From Cupriavidus yeoncheonensis (lineage in GTDB: Bacteria; Pseudomonadota; Gammaproteobacteria; Burkholderiales; Burkholderiaceae): a stretch of 64,000 nucleotides of DNA. The notes below the pieces were generated by a model. The model saw only the letters and a program-made list of their open reading frames with translations. It did not search any database and was not told the DNA's origin. The stretch lies in NCBI RefSeq assembly GCF_905397275.1, contig NZ_CAJPUY010000002.1, positions 124,001 to 188,000 of the forward strand, written 5' to 3'. Below, one piece after another: positions 52,497 to 64,000 of the stretch. Every line of letters begins with the position of its first letter. Positions within the stretch are counted from its first letter, which is position 1. Made by a program: the position numbers and the translations under genes.

Positions 52497-54182
52497 ATGG
52501 AATGGTTGCATGTCATCTTCCAGAAATCACCGGAATCAGCGCTATTCCTGTCGCTGGCGGTCGGCTACGCCATAGGCAAGATCACCTTCGGGCGCTTCCA
52601 GCTCGGTGGCGTGGCCGGCTCGCTGCTGGCCGCGGTGCTGATCAGCCAGGTCGGGGTCCAGATCGACAATGGCGTCAAGGCGGTGATGTTTGCCATCTTC
52701 ATCTACGCGGTGGGTTACGAAAGCGGTCCGCAGTTCTTCAACTCACTGAACCGCAGTGCGCTGCGCGAGATCGCCATGTCGGTCTTCATGGCGGTATGCG
52801 GCCTGGCCACGGTGGTGATACTGGCCAAGGTCTTTGATCTCGACAAGGGCATTGCCGCCGGCCTCGCCGCGGGTGGCATGACGCAGTCGGCCATCATCGG
52901 CACGGCGGGCGACGCGATCACCAAGCTCGGACTATCGGCCGAGGAGGTGAAGCGGCTGCAGGCGAACGTGGCGATCGGCTATGCCGTGACCTATGTGTTC
53001 GGCTCGCTTGGCGCCATCATCGTCTGCGTGAACATCTTGCCGCGTTTCATGGGCGCGGACCTCAAGACGGACGCCAAGAAGATGGAACTCAAGCTGCATG
53101 GCGGACTGCCGGAGCTCGGCCCGGGCCAGCGAGGCGCGCTGCCGCGCCTGGTGGGGCGCTTGTTCCGCGTCGCCGGCGCGGCCGGCAAGACGGTCTCGCA
53201 GATCGAGATCGGCGGCGAGGACCTGGTCACGGTGGAGAAGATCCAGCGCGGCGGCAAGGCGCTCGAGGTCAAGCAGGACGTGGTGCTGAAGGACGGCGAC
53301 CTGGTCCTGCTGGTGGGCCGCCGCGACGCCATGGTGCCTACCGCCGCCCTGATCGGCGAGGAAGTCGCCGACGCGGAAGGCATGGGCGTCGTCATGCAGA
53401 CGCGCAAGGTCGTCTTCACTGCCAAGGGCATGAACAACAAGTCCGTGGCGGAAATCGTCGAGATCGTGGGGCGTGACATGCGCCACGGTGTCTACATCGA
53501 GCACCTCGAGCGCTATGACCACCCGCTGCCGCTGCTGCCGGATCTGAAACTGCAGCACGGCGATGTGATTACGCTCTACGGCACTCCCGCCGATACCAAG
53601 CGCGCCGTCGAGATGGCCGGCTATGAGCTGGTACCCAGCGAGAAGACGGACTTTGTCTACTTCGGCGCCGGTGTCCTGGTCGGCCTGCTCATTGGCCTGC
53701 TGGTATGGCGGGTCGGCGGCATTCCCCTGACCCTGGGCTCGGGCGGCGGCGCGCTGCTTTCCGGCCTGGTCTTCGGCTGGGCCCGGTCCAAGCACAAGAT
53801 GTTCGGCGCGATGCCGACCGCCGCCTGCCAGCTGCTCAAGGACTTCGGCCTGGCGTCCTTCGTGGCCATCGTCGGCATCAACTCGGGCCTGCAGGCTGCC
53901 ACCACGTTGAAGCAACAGGGCCTGACCATATTCATCCTGGGTGCCGTCGTCACGCTGCTGCCCCTGTTCCTGACCATGCTGTTCGGCCGCTATGTACTCA
54001 AGTACGACAACGCCGCAGTGCTGGCCGGCGCGCTGTCCGGATCGCGCAGCGCCAACCCCGCGTTCGGCGGGATTCTCGACAAGGCGGAGAGCCCCGTGCC
54101 GACCGTCCCCTTCGCCATCACCTACGCCATTGCCAATGTCCTGCTGACGCTGCTTGGCCCGCTCATCGTCGGGCTGGTCTAG
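52497..54182 (+). CDS. aspT: AspT-family aspartate:alanine antiporter, second copy
   Basis: A 561-residue transporter of the same family: SPESALFLSLAVGYAIGKITFGRFQLGG, FAIFIYAVGYESGPQFF, GLAAGGMTQSAIIGTAGD, two TrkA-C domains in the middle, and C-terminal GALSGSRSANPAFGGILDKAESPVPTVPFAITYAIANVLL, which is closest to known AspT. AspT swaps aspartate-1 in for alanine out; with intracellular decarboxylation this yields net proton motive force. An AGGAGG site 7 nt before the ATG fixes the start; the 108-bp gap to the first copy suggests one operon. Confidence 0.88.
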   Translation: MEWLHVIFQKSPESALFLSLAVGYAIGKITFGRFQLGGVAGSLLAAVLISQVGVQIDNGVKAVMFAIFIYAVGYESGPQFFNSLNRSALREIAMSVFMAVCGLATVVILAKVFDLDKGIAAGLAAGGMTQSAIIGTAGDAITKLGLSAEEVKRLQANVAIGYAVTYVFGSLGAIIVCVNILPRFMGADLKTDAKKMELKLHGGLPELGPGQRGALPRLVGRLFRVAGAAGKTVSQIEIGGEDLVTVEKIQRGGKALEVKQDVVLKDGDLVLLVGRRDAMVPTAALIGEEVADAEGMGVVMQTRKVVFTAKGMNNKSVAEIVEIVGRDMRHGVYIEHLERYDHPLPLLPDLKLQHGDVITLYGTPADTKRAVEMAGYELVPSEKTDFVYFGAGVLVGLLIGLLVWRVGGIPLTLGSGGGALLSGLVFGWARSKHKMFGAMPTAACQLLKDFGLASFVAIVGINSGLQAATTLKQQGLTIFILGAVVTLLPLFLTMLFGRYVLKYDNAAVLAGALSGSRSANPAFGGILDKAESPVPTVPFAITYAIANVLLTLLGPLIVGLV

Positions 54183-54259
54183 CTGGCGCAACAACCTTTG
54201 CTTCTTTCCTCGCTGCGCGGGCCATCGCCGACACACCCGGCCCGCCAGCCTCAACCTGA

Positions 54260-55909
<1,650 letters not shown>

Positions 55910-55950
55910 TCGTCGCACTGGCCGGCATCGCGAGGTGCCGGCCACGGTTG

Positions 55951-55984
55951 CCCGCGTGTGGCCACATGTGGCCGCGTGTGGCCG
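55951..55984. repeat. 10-bp tandem repeat upstream of cardiolipin synthase
   Basis: The unit GCGTGTGGCC occurs three times in a row with one changed copy (ACATGTGGCC) and a partial fourth. It lies between asdA and the cls start. Short local duplication; no function is evident. Confidence 0.75.
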
Positions 55985-56050
55985 CGGACAGCCGGCTCTG
56001 GTATGGTCGGGGACGATTCCGCCGCCATACCCGAATACCCGAGCCCTGGC

Positions 56051-57520
56051 ATGCCGCTTCCGCCGTTCCTGTCTTCGCTGCCCGACCCCGCCCTGTGGTG
56101 GGGGCCGCTGTTCACGCTGAGCGAATGGGCAATCCGCCTGACCATGCTGGTCTATGTACCGCAGCGGCGCGCGCCGGCGGCCGCGCGCACGTGGCTGCTG
56201 CTGGTGTTCTTCCTGCCCTGGCTCGGCCTGCTGCTCTATGCGCTGTTCGGGCGCATCTACTATCCGAAGTCGCGCAGCCTGAAGCTGGCTCGCATCAACC
56301 GGGGGATCGAACAGCTACGCACGCGCATCAGCCATGAACTTCCCCAGGGCCCGCTGCCCGATGCGCTGTGCCAGGCGGGCGCCGGCCTGATCGAGCGCGT
56401 CGGCTCGTTCGCACCGATGCGCGGCAACACGGTCACGCTGATGGACCGCTACGACGAGGTCGTGGCCGCGATGGTGGCCGACATCGACGCTGCGGCGCAG
56501 TCGGTGCACATCCTCATGTACATCTATGCCGCCGACGCTACCGGCCGCACGATCACCGACGCGGTGCTGCGCGCCGCGCGCCGTGGCGTGCGCTGCAGCG
56601 TGCTGCTCGATGCGCTGGGCGCGCGCGGCGGCCTGAAGGCCTATACGGACGAATTGCGGCATGCCGGCGTGCAGGTGGTGCCGGCGCTGCCGGTGCAATC
56701 GCTGTCCGCGGTGCTCAAGGGCAAGAGCGCGCGCTTCGACCTGCGCAACCACCGCAAGATCGTGGTGCTCGATGGCCGCGTCGGCTATATCGGCTCGCAG
56801 AATATCGTCGATGCAGAATCGATGCCGGGCCTGCCCAACGAAGAACTGGTGGCGCGCGTCACCGGTCCGGCGGTGTCTCAGTTGCAGGCCGTCTTCCTGG
56901 CGGACCGCTACCTGGAAACCAGCGACAGGGATCTTGGCGCGGCGGATTTCCCGCCGCTGGCGCCGGACGGCCCGAGCATCGCGCAGATGCTGCCGAGCGG
57001 ACCCGGCTACGGTACGCAGAACGCGCAGATGGTGCTGGTCTCGATGATCCACAACGCCATGCGCCGCGTGGTCATCACCACGCCCTACTTCGTGCCGGAT
57101 GAATCGTTCCTGCAGGCGCTGCACGTGGCCTGCTACCGCGGCGTGGAGGTCCACCTGGTGCTGTCGCAGCGCATCGACCAGCGCTTCACGCAGTCGGCGC
57201 AGGAAGCCTATTTCGGCGTCCTGCTGGAGTTCGGCGTGCAGATCCATCTATACCGCGCCGCCTTCCTGCATGCCAAGCATGTGACCATCGATGACACGGT
57301 GGCCATGGTGGGTTCGACCAATATGGACATCCGCTCGTTCGCGCTCAATGCCGAGGCGGCGCTGGTGATCTACGACCGCGAGGTCGTGAAGAAGATGGTG
57401 CGGATCCAGCAGCGCTACCTGGCGGACAGCGATACCGTGGTACGGGAAAAATGGGCCGCGCGTCCGTTGCGGACGCGGACGTGGCAGAACCTGTGCAGGT
57501 TGGCGGATTCGTTGCTGTAG
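56051..57520 (+). CDS. cls: Cardiolipin synthase (phospholipase D family)
   Basis: Condenses phosphatidylglycerol molecules into cardiolipin at the inner membrane. The 489-residue protein has two N-terminal helices (about 24-66) and two PLD domains with HxKxxxxD motifs at His234 (NHRKIVVLD...GSQN) and His407 (LHAKHVTID...GSTNMD). The layout matches ClsA-type enzymes. The ATG at 56051 is chosen; 31 open codons upstream run through the tandem repeat and look non-coding. Confidence 0.9.
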   Translation: MPLPPFLSSLPDPALWWGPLFTLSEWAIRLTMLVYVPQRRAPAAARTWLLLVFFLPWLGLLLYALFGRIYYPKSRSLKLARINRGIEQLRTRISHELPQGPLPDALCQAGAGLIERVGSFAPMRGNTVTLMDRYDEVVAAMVADIDAAAQSVHILMYIYAADATGRTITDAVLRAARRGVRCSVLLDALGARGGLKAYTDELRHAGVQVVPALPVQSLSAVLKGKSARFDLRNHRKIVVLDGRVGYIGSQNIVDAESMPGLPNEELVARVTGPAVSQLQAVFLADRYLETSDRDLGAADFPPLAPDGPSIAQMLPSGPGYGTQNAQMVLVSMIHNAMRRVVITTPYFVPDESFLQALHVACYRGVEVHLVLSQRIDQRFTQSAQEAYFGVLLEFGVQIHLYRAAFLHAKHVTIDDTVAMVGSTNMDIRSFALNAEAALVIYDREVVKKMVRIQQRYLADSDTVVREKWAARPLRTRTWQNLCRLADSLL

Positions 57521-57571
57521 CGGCAAGGGGCCGGCCTTTCCCGCCAGCCCCAGCCCTGCAAGTCGCGCCGC

Positions 57572-58384
57572 TCAGCGCCCTTCCACAAACCCCAGCACCG
57601 CCACCAGCATCTGCTTCAGCGACGGCTGCAGCGCCGAGGCCTTCGCTTCGTCATACGCGAACGGATACGACTCGCTCATATACGCCGACTGCGCGAGTTC
57701 AAGCTGCACGGCATGCACGCCGTCGCGCGGCTGCCCGTAGTTGCGCGTGATATAGCCGCCCTTGAAGCGACCGTTCAGCACGGCGGTATGGCCCGGCACG
57801 TCTTGCGCAATCTCCAGTAGTTCGTCGGCCAGCACCTGGTCGCAGCTGTCGCCATTGGCCGTGCCGAGGTTGAAGTCCGGCAGCTTGCCCTCAAAGAAGC
57901 GCGGCAGCGCCGAGCGGATCGAATGCGCGTCCCACAGCGCCACGGTGCCGTGCTGCTGGCGCAGGCGCGCCAGTTCTTCGGCCAGCGCGGCATGGTAGGG
58001 CCGCCATACGGCATCACGGCGCGCGCCGATCTCGGCTTCGTCAGGGCCCGCGCCGTTGGCGTACAGCGGCGTCTTGTCGAAGGTGTCGACCGGGCACAGG
58101 CCAGTGGTGTCCTGGCCGGGATACAGGTTGGCGTTGTCGGGCGGACGGTTCAGGTCCACCACATAGCGCGAATGCGTGGCCGCCAGCACGGAGGCGCCAA
58201 GTTCGCGCGCGAAGTCGTACAGGCGTTCCAGGTGCCAGTCGGTATCGGGCACGGTACGCGCTTCGGCGGTCAGCCGCTGCGACACGGTGGCCGGCAGGTG
58301 GGTGCCGACGTGCGGCATCGATACCAGCAGCGGGCGGGTGCCGCGATGCAGGGTAAAGGCGGGGATATCGGTAGAAAAGGACAT
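57572..58384 (-). CDS. hutG: N-formylglutamate amidohydrolase
   Basis: Final step of this histidine route: N-formylglutamate to glutamate and formate. The 270-residue protein has LLVSMPHVGTHLP, VVDLNRPPDNANLYPGQ, LWDAHSIRS and NLGTANGDSCDQ, the N-formylglutamate deformylase hallmarks (zinc ligands in these histidines and acids). The start at 58384 (MSFSTDI) is preferred to an ATG eight codons earlier. Last gene of the hut operon in this window. Confidence 0.92.
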   Translation of the reverse strand: MSFSTDIPAFTLHRGTRPLLVSMPHVGTHLPATVSQRLTAEARTVPDTDWHLERLYDFARELGASVLAATHSRYVVDLNRPPDNANLYPGQDTTGLCPVDTFDKTPLYANGAGPDEAEIGARRDAVWRPYHAALAEELARLRQQHGTVALWDAHSIRSALPRFFEGKLPDFNLGTANGDSCDQVLADELLEIAQDVPGHTAVLNGRFKGGYITRNYGQPRDGVHAVQLELAQSAYMSESYPFAYDEAKASALQPSLKQMLVAVLGFVEGR

Positions 58385-58435
58385 GGTCTGTGTGATGCTG
58401 GGCAGCACGCCGCGCCAGGGCGGCGGCTGCCGGTT

Positions 58436-59842
58436 TCAGTCGCCCAGCAGGCTCGCGCGCGCGGCCACGAACAGCCGGCCGGCTTCCGCCTGCAGCGGAT
58501 GCGCGCCATGCTGCACGCGGCAACGGCCGGCCGTGCGGACTTCCGCTAGTGTCTCATGACCGTGGTTGGCAAAGACGTGCGTGGCCAGCGCCTGCGCGCC
58601 ATCGAGCCCCGCCAGTGCCGGATGCGCGCTATCGAGCACGACGAAATCGGCCTGCTGGCCCGGTGCCAGCCCCGCCACCGCACGGCCAGAGGCGCGCGCG
58701 CCGCCGGCCACGGCTTCGAGGTACAAGTGGTCCGCGACCTGCATGTGCGACTCGGACGCCAGCACATTGCGCTGCTGCAGCGCCAGCCGCTGGCCGTACT
58801 CGAACATGCGCAGTTCCTCCGCCACGCTGACGCTCGCATGGCTGTCCGAGCCGATGCCCCATGCGCCGTGCTGGGCCAGGTAGGGCGCAGCCTCGAACAC
58901 ACCGTCGCCGAGGTTGGCCTCGGTGGTCGGGCAGATGCCGGCCACCGCGCCGCTGTGCGCGAGGCGCCGGCGCTCGTCCCAATCCATATGGGTCGCATGC
59001 ACCAGGCACCAGCGGGCATCGACCTCGGCGTGGTCGAGCAGCCACTCGACCGGGCGGATGCCGGTCCAGGCGATACAGTCGTCCACCTCGCGCTGCTGCT
59101 CGGCGATGTGGATATGCACCGGAGCGGTCGGATCCATCGCATGCAGGCCGGCCAGCGCGTGCGCCAGGCTCTGCTGCGGCACCGCGCGCAGCGAATGCGG
59201 GGCCAGCCCGAGGCGGGCGCCGTGCTCCCTGCAGGCCGGTGCCAGCCGCTCGAGCAGCTTCAGCATGGCGTCGGTGTCGTGCAGGAAGCGGCGCTGTTCC
59301 GCCATCGGCGGCTTGTCGCCGAAGCCGGCGGTCTGGTACAGCACGGGCAGCAGCGTCATGCCGATGCCGGCACGTGCGGCCGCGCGCAGCAGGCGCAGCG
59401 ACATCTCGGCCGCGTCGGCATAGGGCTTGCCGTCGATGTCATGGTGCACGTAGTGGAACTCGCACACGCTGGTATAGCCCGAGCGCAGCATCTCGATGTA
59501 GAGCTGCGTGGCGATGGCCTCCAGCGTGCCGGGCGACAGGCGCAGCGCAAAGCGGTACATCTGCGTGCGCCAGCTCCAGAACGAGTCGGCCCCGGCGGGG
59601 TCTGCGCCCTGCGCCACGCTGCGGTACTCGGTCAGGCCGGCAAAGCCGCGCTGGAATGCGTGCGAATGCAGGTTCGGCATGCCGGGCAAGACCGGGCCGG
59701 CCGCGCGCGGCACGTCGGCCGCGGCTGACGCGCCCGCCTGCACCGAGGTCAGGCGGCCATCGGCGTCCCATGCCAGCAGCACGTCGCGAGCCCAGCCGGT
59801 GGGCAGCAATGCGTGAGGCGCAAGAATGCGTGCTTCGTTCAT
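58436..59842 (-). CDS. hutF: Formimidoylglutamate deiminase
   Basis: Converts N-formimino-glutamate to N-formylglutamate and ammonia. The 468-residue amidohydrolase-superfamily protein has the metal motif NLHSHAFQRGFAGLTEY, then VHIHIAEQQREVDDC, LVHATHMD and GIGSDSHASVSVAEELR. Having HutF plus HutG means the five-step Pseudomonas-type route rather than the formamide route. It starts 4 bp from the hutI stop; upstream open frame is inside hutI. Confidence 0.92.
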   Translation of the reverse strand: MNEARILAPHALLPTGWARDVLLAWDADGRLTSVQAGASAAADVPRAAGPVLPGMPNLHSHAFQRGFAGLTEYRSVAQGADPAGADSFWSWRTQMYRFALRLSPGTLEAIATQLYIEMLRSGYTSVCEFHYVHHDIDGKPYADAAEMSLRLLRAAARAGIGMTLLPVLYQTAGFGDKPPMAEQRRFLHDTDAMLKLLERLAPACREHGARLGLAPHSLRAVPQQSLAHALAGLHAMDPTAPVHIHIAEQQREVDDCIAWTGIRPVEWLLDHAEVDARWCLVHATHMDWDERRRLAHSGAVAGICPTTEANLGDGVFEAAPYLAQHGAWGIGSDSHASVSVAEELRMFEYGQRLALQQRNVLASESHMQVADHLYLEAVAGGARASGRAVAGLAPGQQADFVVLDSAHPALAGLDGAQALATHVFANHGHETLAEVRTAGRCRVQHGAHPLQAEAGRLFVAARASLLGD

Positions 59843-59846
59843 GCTC

Positions 59847-61118
59847 TCATGCCCTCCCGCCATGCTGCGACGGCGCCGGATGGATGCGTCCCTGCCGCAC
59901 CACCGCGGCAGCCGGATTGCGGCCGAACCAGTAGGCCAGTTCCGCCGGGGAATCGACGCGCCAGAGCACAAAGTCCGCCGGGCGGCCCGTTGCGAGCAAG
60001 CCATGCCGGTCGGCTGCGCCGAGTGCGCGCGCCGCGTGCCCGGTCACGCCGGCGAGCGCCTCGGGCACTGTCAGGCGGAATAGCGTGCAGGCCATATTCA
60101 TCATCAGCAGTAGCGATGTGACCGGTGACGTACCGGGATTGTGATCGGTGGATATCGCCATCGGCACGCCATGGCGGCGCAGCAGCGCGATCGGCGGCAG
60201 CTTCGTGTCACGCAGGAAATAGTAGGCGCCCGGCAGCAGCACCGCCACCGTGCCCGCGGCAGCCATGGCGACCACGCCGGCTTCGTCCAGGTGCTCCAGG
60301 TGGTCCGCCGACAGGGCGCGATGGCGCGCGGCCAGCGCGGCGCCGCCAAGGTTGCTCAGCTGCTCCGCGTGCAGCTTGACCCGCAGGCCATGACGGGCGG
60401 CGGCGTCAAACACCCGCTCGGTCTGCGCCAGCGAGAAGCCGACCGATTCGCAGAAGGCGTCGACGGCATCGACCAGTCCTTCTTCGGCGAGAGCCGGCAG
60501 CATGGTGTTGCACACCAGCTCGATGTAATCGTCGGCGCGTCCCGCATACTCCGGCGGCAGCGCGTGCGCGCCGAGGAACGTCGTGTGCACCGACACGCCG
60601 AAGGCTTCGCCGAGCCGGCGCGCCACGCGTAGTTGCCGGCGCTCGGCCTCCAGTTCCAGGCCGTAGCCGGACTTGATCTCGATGGCCGTCACGCCTTCGG
60701 CCAGCAGCGGCGCGAGGCGGGCGGCGGCCTGCGCGAATAGCGTGTCTTCATCCGCTGCACGCGTAGCGCGCACCGACGATACGATGCCGCCGCCCGCGCG
60801 CGCGATCTCTTCATAGCTGGCGCCGGCCAGGCGCAGCGCGAATTCATCGGCACGCTGGCCGCCGTAGACCAGGTGCGTATGGCAATCGACCAGGCCCGGC
60901 GTGATCCACGCCCCGCCCGCGTCATGGCGTGGCAGGCCGCGATAGTCGGCGGGCAGTTCCGCTTCGGGGCCGAGCCAGGCGATGCGGCCCTGCTCCACCA
61001 CCAGCGCCCCGTCGCGCACGGCGCGCTCCGGGTCGGCATCGGGCAGCAGGTGACAGCGGTGCCAGACCCCGTCGGCGGATCGGGCTTCGGACAGTCCCGG
61101 AGCAAATGGCGCGGTCAT
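59847..61118 (-). CDS. hutI: Imidazolonepropionase
   Basis: Hydrolyses imidazolone propionate to N-formimino-glutamate. The 423-residue amidohydrolase has [21 protein letters not shown] with the metal-binding [30 protein letters not shown] and [22 protein letters not shown]. Its start overlaps the hutD stop by 4 nt. Confidence 0.94.
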   Translation of the reverse strand: MTAPFAPGLSEARSADGVWHRCHLLPDADPERAVRDGALVVEQGRIAWLGPEAELPADYRGLPRHDAGGAWITPGLVDCHTHLVYGGQRADEFALRLAGASYEEIARAGGGIVSSVRATRAADEDTLFAQAAARLAPLLAEGVTAIEIKSGYGLELEAERRQLRVARRLGEAFGVSVHTTFLGAHALPPEYAGRADDYIELVCNTMLPALAEEGLVDAVDAFCESVGFSLAQTERVFDAAARHGLRVKLHAEQLSNLGGAALAARHRALSADHLEHLDEAGVVAMAAAGTVAVLLPGAYYFLRDTKLPPIALLRRHGVPMAISTDHNPGTSPVTSLLLMMNMACTLFRLTVPEALAGVTGHAARALGAADRHGLLATGRPADFVLWRVDSPAELAYWFGRNPAAAVVRQGRIHPAPSQHGGRA

Positions 61119-61704
61119 TGGTCAGTCTCCGTTTGCAGCGTGATGCACAGGCACAGCGAATCATCGTCGAGCGGCGCCAGCGCATGGAATGCCGCGGTGA
61201 CGCCGGCGGGGTACCAGACGCCCTCGTTGGCGCTCAGGGGCTCCATCAGGCTCGCGCCGGGATCGCGCCAGGCGCCCCTGAGCACGAACAGCGCCACGGC
61301 GTCCTCGCCCGAGCTGAACGAGAAGCCGTGCCGCATGGCGTGAACCTGCGCGCGGCACACGCCGCGGCGCGACATCACGTTGAAGTCGCGCGTCGTGCCG
61401 GCAATGAGGGTGGCGTCCACCGCCACGTCGCCGGAAAACGCGAACGGTGCGCCGACGGTATCGAGGCGATGGTTGAAGCTGCCGTCGGCGGCTCGAAGTT
61501 GCACACCTGCGCCGTCGAGCAGCACGATCTGCCGGTCGATGCCCGCGAACGCCGAGAACGGCCCGTCCGCGGAGATGTCGGCGACGCTGATGCGCCACGC
61601 AAAGTCATCGAGTCCCGCATCGGGTGGCCACACGGCGACCTCGCGCGTGGTGCCGCCGCCGTTCTTCCACGGCGTGGGCGAAAGGGTGTCGAGTGCGAAG
61701 CGGG

Positions 61705-61708
<4 letters not shown>
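61115..61708 (-). CDS. hutD: HutD/Ves family protein
   Basis: A 197-residue cupin-fold protein starting [28 protein letters not shown], the HutD signature, with [31 protein letters not shown]. HutD occurs in many hut operons and is thought to limit or balance pathway flux; it has no proven catalytic role. Both ends overlap neighbours by 4 nt, so it is co-translated with hutU and hutI. Confidence 0.88.
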
Positions 61709-63405
<1,697 letters not shown>

Positions 63406-63468
63406 GTGTGTTCTCTCCTTGCTGCGATACCTGATGATGGAGGTCCGGTCCTTGCGAGACTCAGGGAC

Positions 63469-64000
63469 TCAGGCGCTCATGGCGTTGGTCGGCAGGATGT
63501 CGCGGACGGCAGCCGGCCAGCCCGCGCCGGCATCGCCCTGCACCACCCACTGCTTCATCGCTTCGATATCCGGTGCCAGGTAGCGGTCCGCTTCCACGAA
63601 CGCCACGCGCGCGCGGATGCGGGCCAGTTCGCTTTCGATCAGCGGCGACGACTTCAGCGGCCGGTGGAACTCGATGCCTTGCGCGGCCGCCATCGCTTCG
63701 ATGCCGACCACCACCGCGGTATTGGCGGCCATGTCGCCCAGCCGGCGTGCGCCGTACGTGGCCATCGACACATGATCCTCCTGGTTGGCCGAAGTCGGCA
63801 GGCTGTCCACGCTGGACGGATGCGCGAGCGACTTGTTCTCCGACGCCAGCGCCGCCGCCGTCACCTGCGCGATCATGAAGCCCGAGTTCAGGCCGCCATC
63901 GTGCACCAGGAACGGCGGCAGGCCCGACAGCCCGGTGTCCAGCAACAGCGCCAGCCGGCGCTCGGAAATCGCGCCGATCTCGGCGATCGCCAGCGCGATG
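63469..64000 (-). CDS. hutH: Histidine ammonia-lyase (partial, N-terminus off right edge)
   Basis: The visible ~176 C-terminal residues include [71 protein letters not shown] and [22 protein letters not shown], all characteristic of HutH. The MIO-forming Ala-Ser-Gly loop would lie outside the window. It is the first known gene of this hut operon here; a regulator or transporter may follow off the edge. Confidence 0.95.
   Translation of the reverse strand, partial: IALAIAEIGAISERRLALLLDTGLSGLPPFLVHDGGLNSGFMIAQVTAAALASENKSLAHPSSVDSLPTSANQEDHVSMATYGARRLGDMAANTAVVVGIEAMAAAQGIEFHRPLKSSPLIESELARIRARVAFVEADRYLAPDIEAMKQWVVQGDAGAGWPAAVRDILPTNAMSA

Overview
The window is GC-rich, densely coded DNA with Burkholderiaceae gene content and order. 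Examples are zapB-like/zapA/6S RNA, holC-pepA-lptF-lptG, a Cupriavidus/Ralstonia-style cys cluster, a Bug-type receptor and a DUF2486 gene. The best guess is a Cupriavidus (or close Ralstonia relative) chromosome, judged from recognised families rather than any database match. I see no IS element, prophage, CRISPR array or plasmid gene.

Layout. 1-1.1 kb: end of a PepSY membrane protein with a Fur-box-like site upstream. 1.3-13.7 kb: cobalamin genes in two arms. A minus-strand operon btuB-btuC-btuD-cobO-cobT-cobS-cobC lies behind a cobalamin riboswitch, and a plus-strand set cobU-cbiB-cobC/cobD-btuF meets it tail to tail; cobQ diverges from cobU. Together they take up corrinoid, adenosylate it and attach the nucleotide loop; no corrin-ring methylation/contraction genes are present. 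13.9-15.1 kb: zapB-like, zapA and the 6S RNA locus. 15.2-17.3 kb: EVE-domain, TauE/SafE and SIMPL proteins. 17.4-23.1 kb: malonate operon (GntR regulator, malonyl-CoA decarboxylase, Bug receptor, crotonase-fold enzyme, malonyl-CoA synthetase). 23.8-26.9 kb: DUF898 membrane protein, M48 protease, lgt. 26.9-29.6 kb: LysR regulator divergent from ilvD, followed by an intergenic repeat cluster. 29.9-34.8 kb: DUF2486, holC, pepA and the LPS-export permeases lptF/lptG.

34.9-43.5 kb is assimilatory sulfate reduction: a short CbiX/SirB chelatase, SUMT (cobA), cysN, cysD, an iron-sulfur APS reductase, a DUF934 protein, siroheme sulfite reductase and a TauE/SafE permease, with a divergent CysB-type regulator. 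43.6-50.4 kb holds mixed single genes (methyltransferases, an orphan amino-acid/urea-type binding protein, a beta-hydroxyacid dehydrogenase, an esterase, HNH protein, tRNA-Leu(CAA), an M48 lipoprotein). 50.7-55.9 kb is an aspartate-alanine exchange module with two AspT-family antiporters in tandem and aspartate 4-decarboxylase. 56-57.5 kb is cardiolipin synthase. 57.6-64 kb is the histidine-utilisation operon hutH-U-D-I-F-G, with hutH cut by the right edge.

The most interesting items are the duplicated AspT/AsdA module, the structured leader ahead of 6S RNA, the repeat cluster after ilvD, the crotonase-fold protein in the malonate operon that lacks one of the two usual catalytic glutamates, and the hairpin-rich gene-free interval at 23.1-23.8 kb. 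I found no clearly new multi-gene defence or mobile system.
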